The position numbers and the translations under genes are program-made. The notes under the pieces are model-generated. The model had not been told where the DNA came from. It was given only the letters and a program-made list of their open reading frames with translations, and did no database searches. From NCBI GenBank assembly GCA_002070185.1, contig MWCT01000006.1, forward strand, positions 5,001-69,000: a stretch of DNA of 64,000 nt, in the 5' to 3' direction. Positions within the stretch are counted from its first letter, which is position 1. Each line of letters opens with the position of its first letter. The stretch comes from a candidate division BRC1 bacterium ADurb.Bin183. GTDB taxonomy: Bacteria; Sumerlaeota; Sumerlaeia; MWCT01. Shown in pieces: positions 44,435-53,992 of the stretch.

Positions 44435-46741
44435 CTAAAAACCCTTCAAAGCCTTTAAAACCCTGTCCGGCGTAAATGGCGATTTGCGCATGCGCACGCC
44501 AATGGCGTCAAATATGGCGTTAGAAATGGCTGGGATAGGACCGTTGATATTAATTTCCGAAACGCTTTTGGCTCCAAAAGGTCCAGTATTTTCAAAGGTC
44601 GGAACGAGAATGGTTTTTATCTCCGGCAGGTCGCGGGCGCTGAATATCTTGTAATAATTAAAATTCGGATTAAGCATCCTGCCGCGCGAGTCAAAAAGAT
44701 ATTCCTCCGTTAGCGCAAATGAAATGCCGTTGAGCAGAGCGCCTTCGCATTGCCCTTCCGCCAAAACAGGATTAATCGCAGTCCCGCAATCCACAGCCGA
44801 TACATATTTCACAACAGTCACTTTGCCGGTTTCTGTGCAAACCGCCACTTCGGCAAAATGAGCGGCAAATGGCGGAGGCGATTGGTGCGCGATATGCGAC
44901 GCCATACCCATGATTTGCTTTTGTTCGCGCTCATAAAGCGAATAATGCGCAATGCGCGAAAGGCTGACTTTTTTCCCCGCCGCCGCGGCTTCGCCATTCC
45001 GGAGCGTCGTCTCCTCTTTTGAGACATTAAACATCTGCGCCGCAACGGAAAGAATCTCATCCCGCACGTTTTCAGCGGCTTTTTTAACCGCCATGCCGGA
45101 AAGATACGTGGTGCTTGATGCATAAGCGCCAACATCAAAAGGCGTCATATCTGTGTCGGATGAATAAACGATTATCTTTCCCAGCGGGACAGTCAAAACC
45201 TCTGCGGCGATCTGAGCCAGAACCGTGTCGCTGCCCGTGCCGAGATCCGTCGCGCCGATAAGCAGATTAAAGGAGCCGTCCTCGTTCATCTTAATCGTGG
45301 CGGCGCCCATATCAACTTCTGGAATGCCCGAGCCCTGCATAAGACAAACCATACCCACGCCTCTTTTTATGGCGCCCTCTTTCGGTTTGCCGTGCTTTTC
45401 CGCCCAGCCGATTTCCTTTGCGCCACGCTCGATGCATTCATCTAACCCGCACGTGGCAAGGCTCTGCTCAACCCCTTCGCGGCCTTCGCCCAACGCCTGA
45501 ATAATCGGCGATATCTCGCCGACCTGAATATGATTCCGTTTGTAAAACTCAATCGGATCCATCCCGATGGCATGAGCCATCTCATCCATTTGAATCCCGA
45601 TGGCGGCATAACCTTGTGTGGCGCCGTATCCTCGATACGCCCCGCCCACCGGCAGATTGGTATAAACGCTATCGCCGACAAATCTAACATTCAGGCAATG
45701 AAAAAGCGGGAGAGTCTTGCTGCCGGTATTGCAGATTACGGTCAGGGCGTGCGCCCCATAAGCGCCTGTGTTCATGATGACGCCAAGGTCTATGGCGGTG
45801 ATATCGCCATTCTTTTTGACGCCGGTGCGCAAACGTATAATCTGCGGATGGCGCGTTCGTGCCGAAATAAATTCCTCCTCGCGGGAGTATGCAAGTTTAA
45901 CAGGACGCCCCGTCTTTAATGTGAACGCTGCCGGTATGCCCTCGATAAGAACCTCCTGCTTGGCTCCGAATCCGCCCCCAATTCGAGGCTTGATAACGCG
46001 AACGCGCGAAACCGGAATGCCGAGCGCCTGTGCTATTATCCGCCGCGCATGGAAAGGCACCTGCGTGCTAGTTCGAATAATCAACCGCCCATTTTCATCA
46101 AGATAGGTGATAGCCACATGAGGCTCGAGGGGGCAATGCTGCGCATAATGAGTTTCATATTCATAATCCAAGGCAACGTCAGCCTCTGCAAGCCCGCCCT
46201 CGACATTCCCTATGTTAAGCTCCACATGCGCCGCCATATTTTTGGACGGGTCATAAGGCGTATGAATAACCTGCTGCGCCTCTTTTTCGTCATGAATGAC
46301 AGGCGCTCCCGGCTTCATGGCATCGCGGGCATCAAGAATGGCGGGCAGAATCTCATACTCAACCTTTATCAAAGAGAGCGCCTTTTCGGCGATTTCCGGC
46401 GATTCCGCCGCCACAGCGCAAACTCGGTCGCCCACAAACCGCACCTTGTTATCAAGCAGAAAAGAATCGTATGGGGATGGCTCCGGCGCGCCTTGCCCTG
46501 CTGTCGTGTGCACAATGCGCGGCAGGTCTTCCCACGTCAAAACACCGTGAACACCCCGCAAGGATTTGGCTTTTTGTGTGTCAATTTTAATAATACGGGC
46601 GTGCGCATGCGGACTGTAAAGAATCCTGGCATGGAGCAAATCGCGGAAATCCATATCAGCCGTAAAAGCCGCGCGTCCCGTTGCAAGGCTCGCGCCGTCC
46701 ACTTTCCATTCGCTCTTGCCGACTGTGGAAAACTCTTTCAT
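44435..46741 (-). CDS. Molybdenum hydroxylase large subunit (xanthine dehydrogenase/aldehyde oxidase family)
   Basis: A 768-residue subunit that binds the molybdopterin cofactor and hydroxylates an aromatic heterocycle or aldehyde. Motifs include GGGFGAKQE, the substrate-site loop GGAYRGYGATQG, DLGTGSDTVLAQIAAE, and SEININGPIPAISNAI, which keeps the active-site Glu near the C-terminus. The AYRCSFR loop of form I CO dehydrogenase is absent, so it is not CoxL. ATG 46741 overlaps the stop of the Fe-S subunit as ATGA. The substrate is unknown; nicotinate, purine or aldehyde type are all possible. No cofactor-maturation (XdhC/CoxF) gene is in view. Confidence 0.92.
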   Translation of the reverse strand: MKEFSTVGKSEWKVDGASLATGRAAFTADMDFRDLLHARILYSPHAHARIIKIDTQKAKSLRGVHGVLTWEDLPRIVHTTAGQGAPEPSPYDSFLLDNKVRFVGDRVCAVAAESPEIAEKALSLIKVEYEILPAILDARDAMKPGAPVIHDEKEAQQVIHTPYDPSKNMAAHVELNIGNVEGGLAEADVALDYEYETHYAQHCPLEPHVAITYLDENGRLIIRTSTQVPFHARRIIAQALGIPVSRVRVIKPRIGGGFGAKQEVLIEGIPAAFTLKTGRPVKLAYSREEEFISARTRHPQIIRLRTGVKKNGDITAIDLGVIMNTGAYGAHALTVICNTGSKTLPLFHCLNVRFVGDSVYTNLPVGGAYRGYGATQGYAAIGIQMDEMAHAIGMDPIEFYKRNHIQVGEISPIIQALGEGREGVEQSLATCGLDECIERGAKEIGWAEKHGKPKEGAIKRGVGMVCLMQGSGIPEVDMGAATIKMNEDGSFNLLIGATDLGTGSDTVLAQIAAEVLTVPLGKIIVYSSDTDMTPFDVGAYASSTTYLSGMAVKKAAENVRDEILSVAAQMFNVSKEETTLRNGEAAAAGKKVSLSRIAHYSLYEREQKQIMGMASHIAHQSPPPFAAHFAEVAVCTETGKVTVVKYVSAVDCGTAINPVLAEGQCEGALLNGISFALTEEYLFDSRGRMLNPNFNYYKIFSARDLPEIKTILVPTFENTGPFGAKSVSEININGPIPAISNAIFDAIGVRMRKSPFTPDRVLKALKGF

Positions 46742-47211
46742 CGCGTTTTGCCTATGGCTTCGGCGGCTTTTTGAACCGCCTTGATTATTTTCACATACCC
46801 CGTGCAGCGGCAAAGATTGCCATCAAGCGCTTTTTTAATATCGTCCTCCGCCGGATGCGGATTTTCATTCAAAAGCCCCTTTGCGGAAAGAAGCATGCCC
46901 GGCGTGCAATACCCGCACTGAATCGCGCCCTCATCCAAAAACGCCTTTTGCAGCGGATGAAGATTTTCTGTCGAACCCAGACTTTCCGCCGTCTCAATCC
47001 TGCGCCCCTCGCATCTTGCGGCAAAGATAAGGCAGGAATTGACCGGCGAGCCATCAAGCAGAACCACACACGCGCCGCAGTTGCCTTTGCGGCAACCCTC
47101 CTTAACGCTGAAAAATCCCTCGCGCCGCAAAACATCAATCAGGCGCTCCGCCGGTTTGATTTCAACCTGCCGCTCTTGATTATTGATATTCAAATTTACA
47201 ATCATGTTCAA
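46738..47211 (-). CDS. Molybdenum hydroxylase small subunit with two [2Fe-2S] clusters
   Basis: A 157-residue electron-transfer subunit. The N-terminal plant-type ferredoxin cluster is bound by CRKGNCGACVVLLDG with a further Cys at NSCL. The C-terminal helical cluster domain shows QCGYCTPGM and LCRCTGYVKI. Electrons pass from the molybdenum centre through these clusters to the FAD subunit. It overlaps both neighbours by four bases, which indicates translational coupling in the order FAD, Fe-S, Mo. Confidence 0.95.
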   Translation of the reverse strand: MNMIVNLNINNQERQVEIKPAERLIDVLRREGFFSVKEGCRKGNCGACVVLLDGSPVNSCLIFAARCEGRRIETAESLGSTENLHPLQKAFLDEGAIQCGYCTPGMLLSAKGLLNENPHPAEDDIKKALDGNLCRCTGYVKIIKAVQKAAEAIGKTR

Positions 47212-48083
47212 GCCTTCGATTTTGCCTTTGCGCGCTCAACCGCCATTTGGATACAGCGACGAATCAGAGCCGGCGCCGCTTGCTTTTTATACCCATCTAA
47301 AACGCGCATATCCTTCAGATAATTAACCATATCCGCGCCCGCGCCGGCGGCAAGGGCGATATTATCCTCCGTCAGAACTTCCCCTTTCAGCGCCTCCTCC
47401 GCCGCCGTCAGACGAATCGGAAGCGGCGTTGCCGCGCCCAAAGCGATGCGTGTTTCATGACATTTATTGCGAGCGATAGAAACATAAACCGCAATATTGA
47501 GAAGGGCGAAATCCGTCTCAGTTTTTGAAAATTTAAGAAAAGCCGCTGCAGAGGACGGTTTCTGGCGGGGGAGGATAATCTCCTTGAGAATAGCCTCTTC
47601 TCCCATTTGACGCCGAGGCTGGGATTTAAAGAATTCATCCGCCTTGAAAATTCGGCGCCTCCCGCCAATTGTCACAAATTGGGCATCCAGAGCCAGAAAT
47701 AAAACCGGCAAACTCGACCAGATGAAAACCTGAACCGCATTGCCGCCGACGGTGATGAGATTTCTCAAAGGAGTTGTGGCGATGGTCAGAACCGATTCGC
47801 CGATAACGCCTCCGCAATATTTTTTCAGGAGAGGATTTTTCAAGAGCGTTCCCAATGGGGCAGCTGCGCCGATATGGATGCCGTCTCCCGCGTTTGTAAT
47901 ATAATCAAGCCCCGCCTTTGAAAGGTCAATAATACCCCTAATATACTTTGGCGCGCTGAATGTAAATCCCGTGCCGCCGCCTATGAGAACATAACCGCCG
48001 TTGCCTGCCTTAAGATGCCTTCGAGCGGCATCCAATGAGGCGGGCAAAAAATATTTCTCAACAGATGATATTAAATTATCCAT
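47208..48083 (-). CDS. Molybdenum hydroxylase FAD-binding subunit
   Basis: A 291-residue flavoprotein subunit of the CoxM/XdhB (PCMH-type FAD) family. FAD-binding signatures are VLIGGGTGFTF near residue 31 and LITVGGNAVQ near 105; ALGAATPLPIRL lies in the C-terminal domain. It passes electrons to an external acceptor such as NAD+ or a quinone. It is the first gene of the three-gene operon. Upstream (48126-48121) is a perfect TTGACA on the minus strand, but no good -10 lies at the right distance. SD weak. Confidence 0.92.
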   Translation of the reverse strand: MDNLISSVEKYFLPASLDAARRHLKAGNGGYVLIGGGTGFTFSAPKYIRGIIDLSKAGLDYITNAGDGIHIGAAAPLGTLLKNPLLKKYCGGVIGESVLTIATTPLRNLITVGGNAVQVFIWSSLPVLFLALDAQFVTIGGRRRIFKADEFFKSQPRRQMGEEAILKEIILPRQKPSSAAAFLKFSKTETDFALLNIAVYVSIARNKCHETRIALGAATPLPIRLTAAEEALKGEVLTEDNIALAAGAGADMVNYLKDMRVLDGYKKQAAPALIRRCIQMAVERAKAKSKA

Positions 48084-48144
48084 AATTATTATGGGCGACC
48101 ATTGGCTCTGCGAGAGATTTTGTCAATCATTTTCAAATAAGATT

Positions 48145-49620
48145 TCAGGGAGCAACTTGTTTTAGCGCCTCATCTATTTCAACAGGTTGTAAAACGCCGT
48201 CTTTGCGGATTTTCTCCACACCGGACACATCATAAAAAATCCACACAGGCACGCGAAACACGCCATGCTGCTGGGCAATCTGCGGAAATTGCGACGTTTC
48301 CACCATCGCAAAAACAACCTTGCCAGAATGAGAGTCGAGATTTAAGCCCGATAAAACCCGATCCTGCTCTTGACATTTCTTCGCCTTAGCGGAGCAAAAA
48401 TAAATCGCCAGCGGTTTGCTTTGCTGTGTCACCAAATATTGCGCCTGATTATAAGGCAAAAATCCCGCTCGGCTGCTTACCGTCTCTTTTGCCTGTGTCA
48501 TATAACTTAAAGTGCTGCCCGTTTTTTGTTGAGCCGATTGATCCATCGTTACAGCCGCATCTGTTTTATCATCCTCTTTTTGCCCCGATGCCAGCTTTAC
48601 ATAATAGACGTTATTATCAAAAACGAAATCATCGCGTTTGATTCTTCCGCCCGGAATATAAACAATCCCCCGCCTGTAATCTGTTGCCAGACAAATGTAT
48701 AACCTCGCCTTGATATTTGACGGCTGACATGTCCAATTCGATATCCCTTCTTTAGTCACATTGGCAAACCAGATGTCATTGCTCACTAATAACGTTCCAT
48801 ACCGCGCGCAAAATGAAAGAAGAAAAGGACCCGATACTGTGGATGATGTGCAAAAGAACCCCTTAGGAAGCGAGTTGGGCGATTGCATCCATGCCCCTAA
48901 CTTGCCGGATGGCAAAATTGGCGCAAAATAAACCGCTCTTTGAGGTGTTATGTTATCAGTGGGGGAACTATCTATATTAATCAAACCTCCCCACACCCAA
49001 ACCCGTCCGCCGGCGACGCCGGCATTGTGATACCAAAGCGGAGTCGGCAGCGGATTTTCCTCCTCCCATGAGATAATGGAGCCGTCCCCGCCAACCTTTG
49101 CCGCCCAAACTTTGTCGGATACACTATTACTCTCAAGTCCCCCGAGAAGGTGGATGTAGCCCTGCGTAGCGACTGCCGGCGCGCATTGAACGCCATTGCC
49201 CGGAAAAGGAAAAGATTCCCGCCATGGCTCCAATTCACCGGTTGGCAAAGGACGCGTCCAGTAGATTGTGTTGGTTCTTTTTTCTAAAGAGCCATGCTTG
49301 CCTGCAACCACATAGACAATATCATTAAGCACCAGCGTGGAATTATCAATATAACTCCGGTCCGTAGGGAGCGGGGTTGTATTCTTCCATTCGCCGAGCG
49401 TGCCATCAGGATTAATCTTTGCCATCTCCACAGAATTCGAATACCCCATTCCATCAACGTTGCCGCTGATTACGTAAAGATAATCCCCAAGCACAACTGC
49501 CCCTGCCATCTGCCTTCCCGCTCTAAGAGGCGTTGTGGTTTTAAACTGGATTTCCTGTCCGCAGGTAATTTGCATAACACCCAGAAAAAAAATTAAAAAA
49601 ACTATGAGTTTTTTATGCAT
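48145..49620 (-). CDS. Secreted kelch-repeat protein with C-terminal thioredoxin-like domain
   Basis: A 491-residue protein starting at ATG 49620 behind GTGGAGGA. A Sec signal peptide (ending ITCGQ) contains a Cys two residues before the expected cleavage site, so a lipoprotein is not excluded. Residues about 30-345 have galactose-oxidase/kelch-like blades (GDYLYVISGNVDG, NDIVYVVAGKHG, GYIHLLGGLESN, GGRVWVWGGL, GIVYIPGG). Residues about 385-491 look like a thioredoxin fold (PLAIYFCSAKAKKC, GKVVFAMVETSQFP, VPVWIFYDVSG), but the two Cys are separated by six residues rather than two. Redox activity is therefore doubtful. Confidence 0.8.
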   Translation of the reverse strand: MHKKLIVFLIFFLGVMQITCGQEIQFKTTTPLRAGRQMAGAVVLGDYLYVISGNVDGMGYSNSVEMAKINPDGTLGEWKNTTPLPTDRSYIDNSTLVLNDIVYVVAGKHGSLEKRTNTIYWTRPLPTGELEPWRESFPFPGNGVQCAPAVATQGYIHLLGGLESNSVSDKVWAAKVGGDGSIISWEEENPLPTPLWYHNAGVAGGRVWVWGGLINIDSSPTDNITPQRAVYFAPILPSGKLGAWMQSPNSLPKGFFCTSSTVSGPFLLSFCARYGTLLVSNDIWFANVTKEGISNWTCQPSNIKARLYICLATDYRRGIVYIPGGRIKRDDFVFDNNVYYVKLASGQKEDDKTDAAVTMDQSAQQKTGSTLSYMTQAKETVSSRAGFLPYNQAQYLVTQQSKPLAIYFCSAKAKKCQEQDRVLSGLNLDSHSGKVVFAMVETSQFPQIAQQHGVFRVPVWIFYDVSGVEKIRKDGVLQPVEIDEALKQVAP

Positions 49621-49750
49621 AAGATCCTCCACTTCAAAACGTCATATACCATCTTTGCCATTATCTACGTAAACCGCCTCATCCCTGTCAATCTTTTTCT
49701 CCCCCTTTGGGTCAGCTATTAAAAACCTATTAAATATCGTAGATGAGTTT

Positions 49751-51550
49751 TTACGGTCGGGTGTGCATAATCAAATCCCCAGCGCTCTGTATGCCGTTGG
49801 TTGGGTCGTAGGGCGGTTCCAATGGCATCAGCCCCTTTCCATCCTTGACGCGACTGGAATCGCAGTTGGGTCCAAAGCTGAAAATTCGCGCCGGTGTTTC
49901 ATCCGTGACGCTGAGGGGCGCGTTCCTGTCATCATGAAAGGGGTCGGGAGGAAGGTCGTTCGGAAATTGTTTGAGAATGCCCTCTTTTGTTGCGGCGAGT
50001 TTTCCTTTGGGCGGAAATGGGTATTTACGCTCGCGCGGAATTTCGATAAAAATGTCCCCCGCGCTGGTGGTCCCATTAGTCGGGTCGTATGCGATAGCAG
50101 CTTTTTCATCCTTTTTATCAGGACCGATGCTGTAAACTGTAAATGGCTCTTTCTCGGCAATGAATTTAAGCGGTTGGTTGCCAAATGGATCTTGCGGCAG
50201 ACCCTCTTTCATAAGCGGCGCAAACTCCGCCGCCTCTTTGGGGAATTGCCCATTTGTGAGAAAACGATATCTTGCCGCCGCCGCCATGAGGAGCAACAAC
50301 GATTTCGCCTCGATGGTTGCCCAGCTCATTTCCTCCCAAATGAAAGATGATTTCACTTCTTCTGGCATATAATCCCAGTCGGGCATCTGGCGTTTTAATG
50401 AAATTTGAATGGGCGTTTCGTCGTCTATATCTTTCAATTTCCTGAACATGTCATAAAATTCTTTTATTTCATCAGGCGATGAACAGGCATTCAGAAGATA
50501 AATCTGCAAACCATTGCATGATATGCTCTTGATAGCTATACTGATTAAATTAGTTATCATAGTAGTTGTCATATCTGTTTTGTTGTAGAGAAACTGCGAT
50601 AAAAGATAGGTTAGGCGAAGCAGATGCAACGCCCTTGCGTTCTCGCCCTCAAGCATGGCAAAAATCGCTTTGACGCCGAGAATTTTGCTGATCACCGGAT
50701 AGATTAAATAATTTTGAAAAATATTGTCCCCAATAGTTAGTGGGTAAATTTTTTGGATGCATCCTTTGCATGAGGCGGCTTTTTCAAGGATGTTTTCAAA
50801 CGGTTCCTTGTTTGTGTTATCACCAATCTCGATGATGTAGTCCCATGCGTTTTGCCCTTCCGATGAAAGGCGGTGAAAAGCAAGGCACTGCTCGATATTC
50901 TCGGGGATCTGCTTGATAAAAGGATTGGGAGATTTTTGTAAATCGCTCTTCCAAAGGTTATTGGCATACTCCGCTTTCTCCCATTTTTCGTTGATAATCA
51001 AGGCATTAAGAAAGATGGCGCGCGCCCAAAAATCCCGAGACGCCGCCTTCCATATATCTTCGGCAAGGGCAAGGTACGAACGGGCTGTTTTCTTTGACTC
51101 ACCCAATTGCTTGTAATATTCAATAACGCGTTTGTCCTCGACTCGATGCAGCGCCGATGGGACAATTTTTTTCAGCGGATACATAAACCTGATTAATTTG
51201 TTGGTGGGAATGTCGTCAAGGCTTTGGGATATTTGCGCCAAATCCCAATCGCCCTTGATGGACTGCGATGGCGTGAAAAAAAGCGCGGTTTTTGTGATCG
51301 GCGCGTGGATACCCGAAATTATTTTTAATTCGAAAATCAGAATAAATCCGTCGGATCTGGTGATTATTTTTGCCGGCTTTCCATATCGGTTTTCTCCATA
51401 AATAAAATCGCTTTTGAATGAAAACACGGTTGGATTAATTTCAAGCAGCGACATGACCCCATCGGCGAGATAAACGCCCTCAATTGATGCGGCGCTCCCC
51501 GCCGCGGCGAGCATCAAAAACATCCAAATCATCCACAAACATGATTTCAT
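49751..51550 (-). CDS. Secreted protein with two GspG/pseudopilin-like C-terminal modules
   Basis: A 599-residue exported protein with a Sec signal peptide (residues 1-21, LMLAAAGSAAS). The first about 400 residues are mostly helical and unrecognised. The C-terminus has two copies of the segment typical of type II secretion pseudopilins and DUF1559-like proteins: LPQDPFGNQPLKF...YSIGPDKKD...YDPTNGTTSAGDI and LPPDPFHDDRNAPLSV...FSFGPNCDSS...YDPTNGIQSAGDL. No prepilin peptidase site or N-terminal pilin helix is present, so it is not itself a pilin. AAAGGAGA is the SD. Function unknown. Confidence 0.78.
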   Translation of the reverse strand: MKSCLWMIWMFLMLAAAGSAASIEGVYLADGVMSLLEINPTVFSFKSDFIYGENRYGKPAKIITRSDGFILIFELKIISGIHAPITKTALFFTPSQSIKGDWDLAQISQSLDDIPTNKLIRFMYPLKKIVPSALHRVEDKRVIEYYKQLGESKKTARSYLALAEDIWKAASRDFWARAIFLNALIINEKWEKAEYANNLWKSDLQKSPNPFIKQIPENIEQCLAFHRLSSEGQNAWDYIIEIGDNTNKEPFENILEKAASCKGCIQKIYPLTIGDNIFQNYLIYPVISKILGVKAIFAMLEGENARALHLLRLTYLLSQFLYNKTDMTTTMITNLISIAIKSISCNGLQIYLLNACSSPDEIKEFYDMFRKLKDIDDETPIQISLKRQMPDWDYMPEEVKSSFIWEEMSWATIEAKSLLLLMAAAARYRFLTNGQFPKEAAEFAPLMKEGLPQDPFGNQPLKFIAEKEPFTVYSIGPDKKDEKAAIAYDPTNGTTSAGDIFIEIPRERKYPFPPKGKLAATKEGILKQFPNDLPPDPFHDDRNAPLSVTDETPARIFSFGPNCDSSRVKDGKGLMPLEPPYDPTNGIQSAGDLIMHTRP

Positions 51551-51702
51551 TTCGCAGTCTCCTTTAATAAAGTGCGAGTGTTTTTAACCTGCCAATATGG
51601 ATATAACGATGCATTCGCGCAGTTTTCGTTCAGAACGTTGAAAAATCCGACAACCCCATAAGAGCGCATAGAAGAATGGGATATTTCAATCAGCGGTTCA
51701 TA

Positions 51703-52590
51703 TCATGGAACCAGAAATTCCGCCGCTTTGGGAATGACCTCAAAAACGATGTCTTGCGCCGGCTCGGTCGGAATCGGCTCGCCGTCCAGTTGCATAAAAA
51801 GACTGCCTGCGCTTCGAACAATGAGCCGCTCAGCCACGCCTCTGAAAAGCAGACGCTCATTCCCCATTCCACAATTTTTATTGAATAACATTTTACAAAC
51901 GCCGGAAAGATAATGCCGCGCTTTATTCTTTTTGAAAATCAACATTTCCATCTCGCCATCGTCCGCCTTGCTTGCAAAAAGGCGAAAGCCGGCGTAAATG
52001 GGCAGATTGCTGAAAAGGAGCGAATATCCTTTTATTAATTCACCCGAAGGAAACAGCTCCGCCTCAATCGGCGCAATCTCATCAAGGCGCGCCAACCGAC
52101 GCAGTCCCTGCATCACAAAAGCCGCATGTTTCCATCGAACCTTCGACCTCGTTTCAATTGTATGCACAACTGAGGCATCCAGCCCCACGCTCCCAAAACA
52201 AGTGAAATAGCGATTTGCCGCCCGACCGATATCCATTTTGAGCGTTTTTCCCGCCAGCGCCACGCGGCAGGCTGCGGCTGGATTGGCGGGAATATTCAAC
52301 GAACGCGCCAGCGCGCTCACCGTTCCCAGCGGAATTACGCCATATCTAAATCCCTTACCAATAGACAGATTAAAAAGATGGTGGATTGTGCCGTCGCCCC
52401 CGCCCATTAAAAGGGTGTCAAAGCCATCCCTTTGACCATCCGCAATTGCTGATATGGATTCATCTTTTGAATGAAATCGAATTATTCTATAATCATTGCC
52501 GGAAGCCGAAAAAATCGCCTCAATCGAACGGAGGACTTCATCCGGGCAATGGTTCCGATCCACAGCATTTAATAACGCAAGAATTTTCAA
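51703..52590 (-). CDS. Diacylglycerol/sphingosine kinase-family lipid kinase (YegS/DagK type)
   Basis: A cytoplasmic lipid kinase of about 295 residues. The catalytic-domain signature is LLMGGGDGTIHHLFNL, followed by RYGVIPLGTVSALARSLNIP, the nucleotide and magnesium-binding regions of the DAGK_cat fold. The C-terminal domain (MDIGRAANRYFTCFGSVGLDASV, SLFMQLDGEPIPTEPAQDIVFEV) is also typical. It phosphorylates diacylglycerol or a related lipid. The start is TTG 52590, giving MKILALLNAV; the frame is open to 52611. ACGGGG upstream is a poor SD. Confidence 0.87.
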   Translation of the reverse strand: MKILALLNAVDRNHCPDEVLRSIEAIFSASGNDYRIIRFHSKDESISAIADGQRDGFDTLLMGGGDGTIHHLFNLSIGKGFRYGVIPLGTVSALARSLNIPANPAAACRVALAGKTLKMDIGRAANRYFTCFGSVGLDASVVHTIETRSKVRWKHAAFVMQGLRRLARLDEIAPIEAELFPSGELIKGYSLLFSNLPIYAGFRLFASKADDGEMEMLIFKKNKARHYLSGVCKMLFNKNCGMGNERLLFRGVAERLIVRSAGSLFMQLDGEPIPTEPAQDIVFEVIPKAAEFLVP

Positions 52591-52763
52591 AATGCAAAAC
52601 CCCGTCAACAACCATTAAAGATGGCAAAGAAATTATATTTGAATTCAAACCATGTCAAGCAAGGGTGGCATTGCATAAAAAATAACTTTGCGATTGATTG
52701 CGGTCTGATAACCGGCGGGGAGATAAAAATAACGGCAATGCAATGTTTTCATATATGCCGCGC

Positions 52764-53975
52764 TTATGGCGTCCCTAAAGATGTGGAATCGCACAAAAAC
52801 CAAATGCTATCCTTGGTTGTTTTATATAAACCGTCAACTGAGTTCCATATATAAATGTTATCGCGGTCATCCCAGATTGTCAGCGAATCTGCGCCGCCGC
52901 TGGCAATGCGCACAACATCATCCATAATGGTTTTTGTTGCCGCATTGGGGTTAAATGGCGACCAGACCTTTAAATCGCCGTCTTGTTCCAGATAAGCCAC
53001 ATAGCGTCCGCAAACCGCCGTCTGATACGTATCGTCCTCGTTGACAAAATACTTTACGTCGTTGCACCATACATGAAGACTATATTCTCTGCGAAAAGCA
53101 TTTTCTGTTTCAATTAAAGCGGCTATTTGGTCATTATATGCGCCGGAATAAAAATCATCTTTTAACAGCTTCACAATATAGCCATTGATATCGGCATACG
53201 CTTTCTCATCCTTTGTGCCCCATAAACCGTTGATGATATAGTCGGATGGCTGCGGTTCATCAACGCGGAACACATACGCTTTTGTGATAACAAACGTGAA
53301 ATCGGGGTCTGCCGGCGCATCAAAATATATCATATCCATAGAAAGATAATAATTCGTATCGGCGGTAAGAATGTTGTTGTCAAATTTCAAGGTCATAGTC
53401 CCTTTGCCGCCAAAACTCTTAAGCATGCGCCCATCCAATTGATATACGGCAGCATCCATAAAATCCGTTCTATTCACACGCAACCGAAACGTCGGAATGC
53501 GGTGCCCGCTCTTTACCGCGCTATACATATAATCAACATAACAAGTCACGCTGTTCAGATCGCTGGCGCCGCTTGGTTTTTTGATGGGAAATGACGGGCT
53601 TTGCCAAAAGCCGTATGTATTCGATGGGTGAGCCATATTGGGGCGCATCTCCAATTGATTAGAAGCGTTCTTGTTAAAACGGGGCGGGGCAAAAACACTT
53701 GTCACATTTTCCGTCCAAGCGTTCAACGGCAAATCAGTAACATACGTGGTCTGTTCATAGGCAAGTTGAGCGTCTTGTAAAGATTTGACACCCTTGATTG
53801 GCTCCGGCTTTGCCCCTTCCGATTCCTCATCTAACGCTCGGACATCCACCGTGATGAACAACCCTGAACCAAATCCGCTTGGCACAGCCTTGAAAGGTTT
53901 TTCCTCATCGGCAAAAGCAAAAGAACAGCAACAAACAACAAACACCATCACCGCAACAACAATCAACTTTTTCAT
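52764..53975 (-). CDS. Secreted protein sharing a module with the 6122-7783 protein
   Basis: A 403-residue protein with a Sec signal peptide (residues 1-22, SFAFADE). Residues about 121-245 repeat the module of the 6122-7783 gene: TYGFWQS, then HRIPTFRLRVNRTDF and a closing strand KAYVFRV. Before it is a region of about 95 residues without recognised motifs. The C-terminal 160 residues contain short strand repeats such as RYVAYLEQDGDLKVW and DSLTIWDDRDNIYIWNS, suggesting part of a beta-propeller. AAGGCGGA is the SD. Function unknown; probably cell-surface or periplasmic. Confidence 0.77.
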   Translation of the reverse strand: MKKLIVVAVMVFVVCCCSFAFADEEKPFKAVPSGFGSGLFITVDVRALDEESEGAKPEPIKGVKSLQDAQLAYEQTTYVTDLPLNAWTENVTSVFAPPRFNKNASNQLEMRPNMAHPSNTYGFWQSPSFPIKKPSGASDLNSVTCYVDYMYSAVKSGHRIPTFRLRVNRTDFMDAAVYQLDGRMLKSFGGKGTMTLKFDNNILTADTNYYLSMDMIYFDAPADPDFTFVITKAYVFRVDEPQPSDYIINGLWGTKDEKAYADINGYIVKLLKDDFYSGAYNDQIAALIETENAFRREYSLHVWCNDVKYFVNEDDTYQTAVCGRYVAYLEQDGDLKVWSPFNPNAATKTIMDDVVRIASGGADSLTIWDDRDNIYIWNSVDGLYKTTKDSIWFLCDSTSLGTP

Positions 53976-53992
53976 CTTTGTCCGCCTTTTAT

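Noticed and set aside
44435-46741. Form I CO dehydrogenase CoxL
   Set aside because: The AYRCSFR active-site loop is absent; the sequence is AYRGYGATQ.
45768-46774. Long plus-strand frames opposite the molybdenum hydroxylase gene
   Set aside because: They mirror the codon pattern of the real gene and encode no recognisable domain.
52386-52685. Plus-strand open frame of 99 codons
   Set aside because: It is antisense to the lipid-kinase gene, has no SD and its composition is unlike the neighbours.
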